From JAAAPF01 sp964481035 (GTDB lineage: Bacteria; Pseudomonadota; Alphaproteobacteria; Geminicoccales; Geminicoccaceae): DNA of 19,575 nt. This document shows positions 13,380 to 19,575 of this stretch, in pieces; position 1 is the stretch's first letter; each line of letters starts with the position of its first letter. The translations under genes and the position numbers were made by a program. The stretch covers positions 1-19,575 of the forward strand of contig CAYZSE010000055.1 in NCBI GenBank assembly GCA_964481035.1, read 5' to 3'. The notes beneath the pieces were generated by a model, which did no database searches, had not been told where the DNA came from, and saw only the letters and a list, made by a program, of their open reading frames with translations.

Positions 13380-14338
13380 CCAAGCGGGCCGTCGTTCGCG
13401 GATGGGGTGGGCACCTGCCGGAACGGGTCGTGACCAACGACGAGCTCGCGCGCGAGATCGACACCTCCGACGCCTGGATCCGTGCCCGGACCGGCATCCG
13501 TCAGCGGCACGTCGCGGCGCCAGGCGAGTTCACCTCCGACCTCGCGGCCGCAGCGGCGCGGCGAGCGCTGGCGTGCGCCGGCGTCGCGGCCGGGGCCGTC
13601 GACCTCATCGTCGTCGCGACCTCGACACCGGACAACACCTTCCCGGCCGCGGCGACGGCGGTGCAGCGCAAGCTCGGCTGCCCGCCGGGCATCGCCTTCG
13701 ACGTGCAGGCGGTCTGTGCCGGGTTCCCCTACGCGCTCACCATCGCCGACCAGTTCTTGCGACTGGGCCAAGCGCGGACCGCCCTGGTGATCGGCGCGGA
13801 GACCTTCTCGCGCCTGATGGATTGGAACGACCGGGGAACGTGCGTGCTCTTCGGCGATGGCGCCGGCGCCCTCTTGCTGGGGGTCGAGCCCGCGGGCGAG
13901 CGGGGCATCCTCGCCACCTATCTCGGCGCGGATGGGCGCTACTACGACGATCTCTACGTCGACGGCGGCCCGTCCTCGACCGGGAAGACGGGCTATCTGC
14001 GCATGAACGGCCAGGAGGTGTTCCGCCACGCTGTGGCGATGCTGGCCCGCTCGGTGACCGATGCGCTGGATCGCGCCGGGCTCGCGCTGGCGGATGTGGA
14101 CTGGATCGTGCCGCATCAGGCGAACAAGCGGATCATCGATGCGGTCGGCCGGCGGCTGGATCTGCCGGCGGACAAGATGATCGTCGCCGTCGACCGTCAC
14201 GCCAACACCTCGGCGGCATCCATCCCGCTGGCGCTCGCGCTGGCGGCCGGCGATGGCCGCCTGCAGCCGGGCCACCTCGTGGTCGCGACGGCCATGGGCG
14301 GCGGCTTCACCTGGGGCGGCGTGGCGCTGCGCTGGTAG
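13376..14338 (+). CDS. fabH: 3-oxoacyl-ACP synthase III (FabH)
   Basis: FabH condenses acetyl-CoA with malonyl-ACP to start type II fatty acid synthesis. The 320-residue protein starts with GTG overlapping the plsX stop. The catalytic triad is complete: C114 (VQAVCAGFPYAL), H247 (DWIVPHQANKRII) and N277 (RHANTSAASIPLAL), spaced as in the E. coli enzyme (112/244/274). The N-terminal thiolase region (DTSDAWIRARTGIRQRHVA) and the C-terminal GGGFTWGGVALRW are typical. With plsX it links fatty acid initiation to phospholipid synthesis. Confidence 0.98.
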   Translation: MTKRAVVRGWGGHLPERVVTNDELAREIDTSDAWIRARTGIRQRHVAAPGEFTSDLAAAAARRALACAGVAAGAVDLIVVATSTPDNTFPAAATAVQRKLGCPPGIAFDVQAVCAGFPYALTIADQFLRLGQARTALVIGAETFSRLMDWNDRGTCVLFGDGAGALLLGVEPAGERGILATYLGADGRYYDDLYVDGGPSSTGKTGYLRMNGQEVFRHAVAMLARSVTDALDRAGLALADVDWIVPHQANKRIIDAVGRRLDLPADKMIVAVDRHANTSAASIPLALALAAGDGRLQPGHLVVATAMGGGFTWGGVALRW

Positions 14339-14385
14339 CCGGCCAGGGGCATGGCCTGCCGTGTTTGCAGGTGTTTCTTCTCCCG

Positions 14386-14414
14386 TTGACCGAAACGCTT
14401 GTGATTGCTACTTT
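14386..14414 (+). promoter_or_regulatory. Sigma-70-type promoter of ihfA
   Basis: TTGACC (14386-14391) and TACTTT (14409-14414) are separated by exactly 17 nt, in a locally AT-richer stretch between fabH and ihfA. Transcription would start about 25 nt before the ihfA ATG. The site lies 48 nt after the fabH stop, so ihfA-MerR can probably be transcribed independently of the upstream operon. Confidence 0.65.
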
Positions 14415-14445
14415 TTTTCATGTTGTCCCAAGGATTGGCGGGCGC

Positions 14446-14769
14446 ATGAGCGATCGGACTGTCACCCGGGCGGATCTCGCCGAAGCCGTCTACGAGGAGG
14501 TCGGCCTGTCCCGCAGCGAGTCCGCCTCGTTGGTCGATTCCGTCCTCGACGAGATCAGCCGGTCGCTGCTCGACGAGGGCTCGGTGAAGATCTCGGCGTT
14601 CGGGACCTTCGCCGTCCGCTGGAAGGGTGAGCGGATCGGCCGCAACCCGAAGACGGGCGAGGAGGTGCCGATACTGCCGCGCCGGGTTCTGGTCTTTCGG
14701 CCTTCGCAGGTCCTCAAGGAGCAGATCAACGCGCGCAGCGCCGGCGCCGCGGTCGAGGAGCCGTCGTGA
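14446..14769 (+). CDS. ihfA: Integration host factor subunit alpha
   Basis: IHF-alpha pairs with IHF-beta to bend DNA in recombination, replication and sigma-54 transcription. The 107-residue product has the alpha-subunit N-terminus TVTRADLAEAVYEEVGLSR, the KISAFGTFAVRWKGERIGRN strand region (48-67), and the DNA-intercalating beta arm GRNPKTGEEVPI with the key proline at 68. The C-terminus extends about 10 residues past the usual end with AGAAVEEPS. The frame is open far upstream through fabH, but the family start is clearly MSDRTVTRAD. The MerR gene overlaps its stop by 4 nt. Having ihfA and a sigma-54 flagellar promoter in one window is a coincidence of map position. Confidence 0.96.
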   Translation: MSDRTVTRADLAEAVYEEVGLSRSESASLVDSVLDEISRSLLDEGSVKISAFGTFAVRWKGERIGRNPKTGEEVPILPRRVLVFRPSQVLKEQINARSAGAAVEEPS

Positions 14770-15182
14770 GCGAGGCCCTGTCGCGCGGTGGTGACAGCCG
14801 CGGCAGCGGCAAGTCGGCAGCGGCCTTCCGCACGATCAGCGAGGTCGCGCAAGAGCTCGACGTCGCCCAGCACGTCTTGCGCTTCTGGGAGAGCAAGTTT
14901 CCGCAGGTCAGACCCCTCAAGCGCGGCGGCGGGCGACGCTATTATCGGCCGGAAGACGTCGAGCTGCTGCGGCAGATCCGCTCGCTGCTCTACGACGAGG
15001 GCTACACCATCAAGGGCGTGCAGAAACTGCTGCGCACGAAGCGCGGGCGCGACGAGGACGGCGGCGACGCGGACGCGTCGGTGCTGGGGGACGAGGCGGA
15101 AGCCGACCGCGACGAGCAACTCCGCGCCCTCAAGTCCGAGCTCGTGGCGCTGCGCGATCGGCTCCGCCAAGCCGCCGACTGA
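14766..15182 (+). CDS. MerR-family transcriptional regulator
   Basis: The 138-residue protein starts with GTG overlapping the ihfA stop (GTGA). The winged helix-turn-helix spans about residues 21-90: FRTISEVAQELDVAQHVLRF, WESKFPQVRPLKRGGGRRYY, RPEDVELLRQIRSLLYDEGY and TIKGVQKLL. The C-terminus is acidic and then forms a short helix (LRALKSELVALRDRLRQ) likely to mediate dimerisation. No metal-binding cysteine is present, so it is not a metal sensor of the classic MerR kind. A MerR-type gene directly after ihfA is common in Alphaproteobacteria; its targets are not known from the sequence. Confidence 0.93.
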   Translation: MSEALSRGGDSRGSGKSAAAFRTISEVAQELDVAQHVLRFWESKFPQVRPLKRGGGRRYYRPEDVELLRQIRSLLYDEGYTIKGVQKLLRTKRGRDEDGGDADASVLGDEAEADRDEQLRALKSELVALRDRLRQAAD

Positions 15183-15204
15183 GCGGTCCGCCCGAGCCCT
15201 GCCC

Positions 15205-15233
15205 TTGTGCCGGTTCGGCCCGCTCGCTATAGA
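15205..15233 (+). promoter_or_regulatory. Sigma-70-type promoter of tRNA-Pro
   Basis: TTGTGC (15205-15210) and TATAGA (15228-15233) have a 17-nt spacer. The predicted start lies just before the mature tRNA 5' end at 15243, leaving a very short leader. Confidence 0.7.
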
Positions 15234-15242
15234 CGATGCCGT

Positions 15243-15319
15243 CGGAGCGTAGCGCAGCCCGGTAGCGCACTTGTCTGGGGGACAAGGGGTCGTGGGTTCG
15301 AATCCCGCCGCTCCGACCA
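15243..15319 (+). tRNA. tRNA-Pro (anticodon GGG)
   Basis: The 77-nt gene folds as a cloverleaf. The acceptor arms CGGAGCG and CGCTCCG pair fully, the discriminator base is A, and the CCA end is encoded. The anticodon stem CTTGT/ACAAG closes the loop CTGGGGG, giving anticodon GGG, which reads CCC and CCU proline codons. The T arm is GTGGG-TTCGAAT-CCCGC. The D arm contains AGCGCAGCCCGGTAGCGC. No intron or other tRNA follows, so it is a single-gene unit. Confidence 0.98.
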
Positions 15320-15354
15320 GGCCTCCCGGGTAGTCGCAGCTCTTACCGCCAGCG

Positions 15355-16047
15355 TCAGAACGTCGCCGGCAGCAGCTCCCTCACGGCGAGATGGCTGTCG
15401 ACCCGCTTCACCCCGGCGAGCTCCTCGGCGGCCAGCTCGAAGGCCCGCCGCTCGCTCGGTGTCTGGACGACGCCCCACAGCTCGACGACGCCATCGTGAA
15501 CCCGCGGCGTTACGCTGCCGGCCGAGCTGAGCCCCGCGTCGCGGATCGCCTGCTCGAAGCGCGCTTCGATGGCGTCGTCGTCCGCCGCCGCTGCGACGGC
15601 CTGCAACGGCCCGGCGGCGAGAGCGCGGATCAGATCGGCCCGGGCGACGATGCCCACGACCCGGCCGTCGCGCAGCACGGGCAGCCGCCGGATGCGACGC
15701 TGATCCATCACCTTGGCGGCGACGTCGAGCGGCGTGTCCTCGGCGACGAACTCGATGCCGCGACTCATCACCTCCTGCGCCGTGCGGCCGTGCGCCTTCA
15801 TGAAGGCTTCGGCCCGGGCGTCCGGGTCCGAGAACAGGTCCAGCCACCACGGCCGGCGCAGCTCCGTGCCCGTCTCCGGGCGATGCAGCAGGTCGGCCTC
15901 GCTGACGATGCCGACGAGCAGATCCTGGTCGTTGACGACGGGCACCGCGCTGATGCGCTCGGCGATGAGAATTTGCACGATGTCCTGCACCGGCGTCGAC
16001 GGACGCACGGTCTTGACCGCTCGGGTCATGATCTCGGCGACACGCAT
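15355..16047 (-). CDS. CBS-CBS-BON domain protein
   Basis: The 230-residue cytoplasmic protein has two CBS domains, at about residues 5-58 (VAEIMTRAVKTVRPSTPVQD, then VPVVNDQDLLVGIVSEADLL) and 92-144 (EVMSRGIEFVAEDTPLDVAA, then RLPVLRDGRVVGIVARADLI). A BON domain follows at about 157-224 (VHDGVVELWGVVQTPSERRA, then VKRVDSHLAV). CBS pairs bind adenine nucleotides and act as energy or stress sensors; BON domains usually bind membranes or phospholipids. The ribosome site AAGGGAGG is strong. The gene is monocistronic and convergent with tRNA-Pro. The ligand is unknown. Confidence 0.93.
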   Translation of the reverse strand: MRVAEIMTRAVKTVRPSTPVQDIVQILIAERISAVPVVNDQDLLVGIVSEADLLHRPETGTELRRPWWLDLFSDPDARAEAFMKAHGRTAQEVMSRGIEFVAEDTPLDVAAKVMDQRRIRRLPVLRDGRVVGIVARADLIRALAAGPLQAVAAAADDDAIEARFEQAIRDAGLSSAGSVTPRVHDGVVELWGVVQTPSERRAFELAAEELAGVKRVDSHLAVRELLPATF

Positions 16048-16537
16048 GGCGGCCTCCCTTCACGGTTGACCCTACATATTCACGCGGACGTCAATGTCGT
16101 GCCATGATGAGGATCAAAAGTCGTCGGCTTTTCGTCGAGGCGGGTTCTCGGCGAGGTCGTCTCCGAGCCGTCGCGGGTTTCCGAGCGCAGGCGCCCGCCA
16201 CCACTTCGAGGTGACCGGTGCCGCCAGCGGGCGCCGATGGCCCGACGACGGCGCCGGGTCGGAACCTGCCCCCGCCCGAATACCGGCGACCGCGCGATCG
16301 ATACGCCCCGCGAGGGCCGCAGCGGGGCCGACACGGACGCTGGCGAGGGCCGGCCATCGCGGGGCGTCGACCGGGTTCACGCGGCGGCGACCGCCCCAGC
16401 GCCGAGCGCGGTCACGCCCGCGCGAGGACGCCGCTTCCCGACGGGGCGTAGGCGGAAGGCAGCATCGACATCCGGCGCGAAGAGCACATCCTGCGCCAGA
16501 CACGGCCGAGGCCATTCGGAACCCCGGGAGGAGAGAC
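16048..16537. other. 490-bp region without a supported gene
   Basis: This lies between the divergent CBS-BON gene and otsB. The first 90 bp are AT-richer than the surroundings and hold TTGAC (16066-16070) and GTCAA (16090-16094) in inverted orientation, and a 5-bp inverted repeat AAAAG/CTTTT (16116-16132). This part probably carries the CBS-BON promoter. The remaining roughly 400 bp are GC-rich and open in several frames on both strands, but those frames are Arg/Ala/Pro-rich, lack ribosome sites and have poor third-position GC. I see no RNA gene or mobile element here. Confidence 0.6.
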
Positions 16538-17368
16538 ATGGTGTCAGGCGGAAACGCGCCGACGGTCAGACCGGTCGAGCAGGTGCCGCACGCGCTCGAT
16601 CCCGCGAGCCAGTTCGACGCGGCGCTCGCCGGCTGCCGGCCGGCGATCTTCCTCGACTATGACGGGACCCTCACGCCGATCGTGCAGCGCCCCGAGCTCG
16701 CGATCCTCTCCGAGCGCGGCCGCGAGGTCGTCGGCGCGCTCGCGCGGAAGCTGCCGACGGCGGTCGTCAGCGGGCGCGACCGCCCCGACGTCGAGCGCCT
16801 GGTCGGTCTCGACGACGTGATCTACGTGGGCAGCCACGGGTTCGACATCGTCGTGCCCGGCGGCGCGACCATCGAGAACCCCATCGGCGGCGACTTCGCG
16901 TCGTTGCTCGACGACGTCGAGGCCCGCCTGCAGCAGGACCTCGGCGGTATCGACGGGGCGCAGATCGAGCGCAAGAAATTCTCGATTGCCGCGCATTATC
17001 GCAACGTCGCCGATGCCGACTATGCGGGCTTTCGCAGCCATCTCGACGCCGTGCTCGCCGATTTCTCGGACATCAAGGAGAAGGCGGGCAAGAAGGTGTG
17101 GGAGCTGCAACCCAAGCTCGATTGGGACAAGGGTAAAGCGGTGCTCTGGCTCATGGACGCGCTCGGGCTGCACGACGAGGAACGCACGCCGATGTTCTTC
17201 GGCGACGACGTCACCGACGAGGACGCCTTCGGTGCGCTGCAGGGAAGCGGGCTATCGGTCATCGTCGCCGACCGTGACGACGACGGCAGCGGCCGCGTGA
17301 CCGCTGCGACCTTCAGGGTCCACGACACCGACGAGCTGTTGGCCCTGCTCGAGCATCTCGCGCGCTAG
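16538..17368 (+). CDS. otsB: Trehalose-6-phosphate phosphatase OtsB
   Basis: OtsB is a HAD-family phosphatase that converts trehalose-6-phosphate to trehalose. The 276-residue protein has motif I FLDYDGTLTPI with the nucleophile D40 and acid D42, motif II VVSGRDR (S78), a GSHGFDI cap motif, the cap segment ERKKFSIAAHYRN, the lysine motif QPKLDWDKGKAVLW (191-204), and motif IV FFGDDVTDEDAF (220-231). The start is fixed by GGGAGGAGAG before the ATG at 16538. The frame is open for another 148 codons upstream, but without coding character. A GH65 gene follows after 54 nt. No otsA is in the window. Confidence 0.95.
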   Translation: MVSGGNAPTVRPVEQVPHALDPASQFDAALAGCRPAIFLDYDGTLTPIVQRPELAILSERGREVVGALARKLPTAVVSGRDRPDVERLVGLDDVIYVGSHGFDIVVPGGATIENPIGGDFASLLDDVEARLQQDLGGIDGAQIERKKFSIAAHYRNVADADYAGFRSHLDAVLADFSDIKEKAGKKVWELQPKLDWDKGKAVLWLMDALGLHDEERTPMFFGDDVTDEDAFGALQGSGLSVIVADRDDDGSGRVTAATFRVHDTDELLALLEHLAR

Positions 17369-17422
17369 CAGCGGCAAACGCCGGCGCCCATCACAGAGCG
17401 GATCGACGCGGGGGAGCTTCCC

Positions 17423-19575
17423 ATGGCCGACTGGAGCCTGACCTACGACACCTACGAGCCGAAGCAGCAAGGGCTGCGCGAGGCGCTGTGCGCGCTCGGC
17501 AACGGGTTCTTTTGCACTCGTGGCGCCTTTTCCTTCGAGGACGCCGACGACATCCACTATCCCGGGACCTTTCTCGCCGGTGGCTACAACCGTCTCAAGA
17601 CGCCGATCGCCGATCGCGAAGTCGAGAACGAGGACATCGTCAACTTCCCGAACTGGTTGTGCCTCGGCTTTCGCCCGGCCGGCGGCGAGTGGTTGCGGCT
17701 CGCGGATTGCGAGGTGCTCGAGTTCCGCCAGGAGCTGGAATTCTCGTGCTCGGTCTTGCGGCTGCGGATGCGCGTGCGCGACCGCGGGCAGCGTGAGACG
17801 GTGATCGAGGAGCGGCGCATCGTCAGCATGGCCCGCCCGAACATCGCCGCCATCGAGCTCACGATCACGCCCGAGAACTGGGCCGGCCCGATCGAGGTCG
17901 CCTCGGCGCTCGACGGGCGCGTGACCAACTGGGGCGTCAAACGCTACCGCGATCTCGACGGGCGCCATCTCCGGGTGGTCGATGCCGGCCACTTCTTCGG
18001 CGAGATAGCCGGGGAGAACATGCTGGCGCTCGTGGTCGAGACGACGCAGTCGCGGCTGCGTGTGGGCCAGGCGGCGCGGACGCGGCTGTTCCGCGAGGAC
18101 CGGCGTCTCGAGGCCGAGATGCGCCAGGCCGACGAGCCGGCCTGCCCGCGCCAGATCTTCGGCTTCACGGCCGAGGAGGGCCAGGCCACGCGGATCGAGA
18201 AGGTCGTGGCCCTCTACAGCTCGAAGGACAAGGCGATCTCCGAGCCGGGCCTCGCCGCCCGCGAGCTCGCCGACGAGGCCCCCGACTTCGAGGCTCTGCT
18301 CGCCGCGCACGCGCGGGCCTGGGCGGGCTTGTGGACCCGCTCGGACGTACGGATCGAGTGCGACGAGCCCGAGGTGCAGCGCACGGTGCGGCTGCACATC
18401 CTCCAGCTCTTCCAGACGGTCTCGCCACACACCCTCGACATCGACGCCGGCGCTCCGGCCCGCGGCTGGCACGGCGAAGCCTATCGCGGCCACATCTTCT
18501 GGGACGAGCTCTACATCCTGCCGTTCCTCGACACCCACTACCCGGAGATCAGCCGGGCGCTCTTGCGCTATCGCTACCACCGCCTGCCCAAGGCGTTGCT
18601 GGCGGCGAAGCGGAGCGGGCTCGCCGGCGCCGCCTATCCCTGGCAGAGCGGCAGCGACGGTCGCGAGGAGAGCCAGGTGATGCACCTGAACCCCGAATCG
18701 GGGCGGTGGGTGCCGGACTTCAGCTGGCAACAGCGGCACGTCAACCTCGCCATCGCCTACAACATGTGGGCGCATTTCGCCTTTACCGGCGATCGCGCCG
18801 CGCTCGAGACCGGCAACGCCGAGGTCATCGTCCAGATCGCGCGGCTGTTCGCCTCGCTCGCCATCTGGAACCCGGATCGCGAGGGCGGGCGCTACGAGAT
18901 CCACGACGTCATGGGCCCCGACGAGTTCCACGAGGGCTATCCCGACAGCGAGAGCCACGGCCTCAAGAACAACGCCTACACCAACGTCATGGTCGCATGG
19001 CTCATGGAGACTGCGCTCAAGGTCATCGAGAGCCTCGACGACGAGCCGCGACGCGAGTTCGTGGAGCGGCTCGACGTCAGCGATACCGAGCGCGAGCGCT
19101 GGGAGCACATCGGCCGGCGGATGTACGTGCCTTTTCACGGCGACGGCCTCATCAGCCAGTTCGAGGGCTACGCCGACCTCCTGGATTTCGACTGGCAGGG
19201 CTACCGGGAGAAGTACGGCAAGATCCAACGCCTCGACCGCATCCTCGAGGCCGAGGGCGACAGCGCCGACCGCTACAAGCTGGCCAAGCAGGCCGACGCG
19301 TTGATGCTCTTCTACCTGTTCGACGCGACCCAGATCGAGGGGCGGTTCCGCCAGCTCGGCTACCCGTTCTCGGCCGAGAAGTGGCTGGCCAATGTCGACT
19401 ACTACCTCGAGCGGACCTCGCACGGCTCGACCTTGAGCTTCCTCGTCCACGCCTGGGTTCTGGCGCACCATCGCCCGGAGCAGGCCTGGGAATACCTCTT
19501 GACGGCGCTCGGGAGCGACGTCGGCGACATTCAGGGCGGCACCACCGCCGAGGGCATCCATCTCGGCCTGATGGC
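17423..19575 (+). CDS. Glycoside hydrolase family 65 protein (probable disaccharide phosphorylase), C-terminus outside window
   Basis: The ATG follows GGGGAG and the frame is open to the window end, giving 717 residues of a family that usually has 750-800. An N-terminal beta-sandwich (about 1-270) starts LGNGFFCTRGAFSFEDADD, a common GH65 opening. The (alpha/alpha)6 barrel includes GWHGEAYRGHIFWDELYILP and YPWQSGSDGREE. The catalytic acid is E501 in HDVMGPDEFHEGYP. The motifs HGSTLS (667-672) and GGTTAEGIHLG (from about 705) match the phosphate-binding loops of the phosphorylases and favour a phosphorylase over a hydrolase. Candidate substrates are trehalose, kojibiose, nigerose or maltose; next to otsB, trehalose is a reasonable guess. 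The substrate cannot be read from sequence. Confidence 0.88.
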   Translation, partial: MADWSLTYDTYEPKQQGLREALCALGNGFFCTRGAFSFEDADDIHYPGTFLAGGYNRLKTPIADREVENEDIVNFPNWLCLGFRPAGGEWLRLADCEVLEFRQELEFSCSVLRLRMRVRDRGQRETVIEERRIVSMARPNIAAIELTITPENWAGPIEVASALDGRVTNWGVKRYRDLDGRHLRVVDAGHFFGEIAGENMLALVVETTQSRLRVGQAARTRLFREDRRLEAEMRQADEPACPRQIFGFTAEEGQATRIEKVVALYSSKDKAISEPGLAARELADEAPDFEALLAAHARAWAGLWTRSDVRIECDEPEVQRTVRLHILQLFQTVSPHTLDIDAGAPARGWHGEAYRGHIFWDELYILPFLDTHYPEISRALLRYRYHRLPKALLAAKRSGLAGAAYPWQSGSDGREESQVMHLNPESGRWVPDFSWQQRHVNLAIAYNMWAHFAFTGDRAALETGNAEVIVQIARLFASLAIWNPDREGGRYEIHDVMGPDEFHEGYPDSESHGLKNNAYTNVMVAWLMETALKVIESLDDEPRREFVERLDVSDTERERWEHIGRRMYVPFHGDGLISQFEGYADLLDFDWQGYREKYGKIQRLDRILEAEGDSADRYKLAKQADALMLFYLFDATQIEGRFRQLGYPFSAEKWLANVDYYLERTSHGSTLSFLVHAWVLAHHRPEQAWEYLLTALGSDVGDIQGGTTAEGIHLGLM

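Noticed and set aside
12554..14275. 573-codon minus-strand frame opposite plsX and fabH
   Set aside because: Antisense shadow of two enzymes with complete active-site motifs.
15227..16063. Minus-strand frame ending RDSNPRPLVPQTSALPGC plus a short tail
   Set aside because: This is the well-known false translation of a tRNA gene read antisense, here tRNA-Pro, fused to a shadow of the CBS-BON gene.
16094..16537. In-frame 148-codon extension upstream of otsB
   Set aside because: No ribosome site at its ATG, frequent A/T-ending codons unlike neighbouring genes, Arg/Ser/Pro-rich content, and otsB has a strong site at its own ATG.
16114..16539. 141-codon minus-strand frame in the otsB upstream region
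   Set aside because: Low-complexity Arg/Ala/Pro/Cys product overlapping the otsB start, with no family resemblance.
17252..19561. 769-codon open frame on the minus strand opposite the GH65 gene
   Set aside because: It is the antisense shadow of a clearly conserved GH65 protein, its product is a low-complexity His/Val/Gly/Leu mix without a known domain, and long antisense frames are expected at this GC content.

Overview
The window is a high-GC (roughly 70 percent) chromosomal segment from an alphaproteobacterium, most likely of the Rhodospirillales type. The evidence is the gene order: the flgF-flgG-flgA-flgH block back to back with fliL-fliM-DUF6468-MotE-like; a bamE-type lipoprotein divergent from a ubiquinol-cytochrome c chaperone; and the run DUF177-rpmF-plsX-fabH-ihfA-MerR. 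It contains one 100-N assembly gap, so it comes from a draft or metagenome assembly.

Layout. (1) 1-2701, minus strand: fliL, fliM, a DUF6468 protein and the start of a MotE-like protein, tightly packed. fliM is interrupted by the gap at 1846-1945. A 55-bp direct repeat flanks the gap exactly, so the true gap is probably zero and fliM is intact. (2) 2702-2916: divergent control region with an exact sigma-54 consensus in front of flgF. (3) 2917-5905, plus strand: flgF, flgG, flgA, flgH (rod, P-ring chaperone, L-ring). (4) 5894-9627, minus strand: an SbcD/YhaO-like nuclease and an SbcC/YhaN-like coiled-coil ATPase with overlapping ends. (5) 9762-10476, plus strand: a TerB-fold protein, a perfect inverted repeat and a 59-residue hypothetical ORF. 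(6) 10492-11542: bamE-like gene (minus) divergent from the cytochrome bc1 assembly chaperone (plus). (7) 11577-15182, plus strand: DUF177, rpmF, plsX, fabH, ihfA and a MerR regulator. (8) tRNA-Pro(GGG) with its own promoter. (9) A CBS-CBS-BON protein (minus), followed by about 490 bp without a supported gene. (10) 16538-19575, plus strand: otsB and a GH65 glycoside phosphorylase/hydrolase that runs off the end.

How the parts work together. The two flagellar operons build the basal body (rod, L-ring) and the C-ring switch. The DUF177-rpmF-plsX-fabH-ihfA cluster links ribosome assembly, phospholipid and fatty-acid initiation and nucleoid/sigma-54 support. otsB-GH65 is a trehalose or alpha-glucoside module without otsA in view. 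Most of the window is conserved housekeeping and motility sequence. I found no clear new defence, mobile or biosynthetic system. The least routine items are the SbcCD-like pair (a small globular insert at the coiled-coil apex instead of a zinc hook, and a GDWH motif in the nuclease), the TerB locus with its palindrome and small ORF, and the otsB-GH65 pairing.
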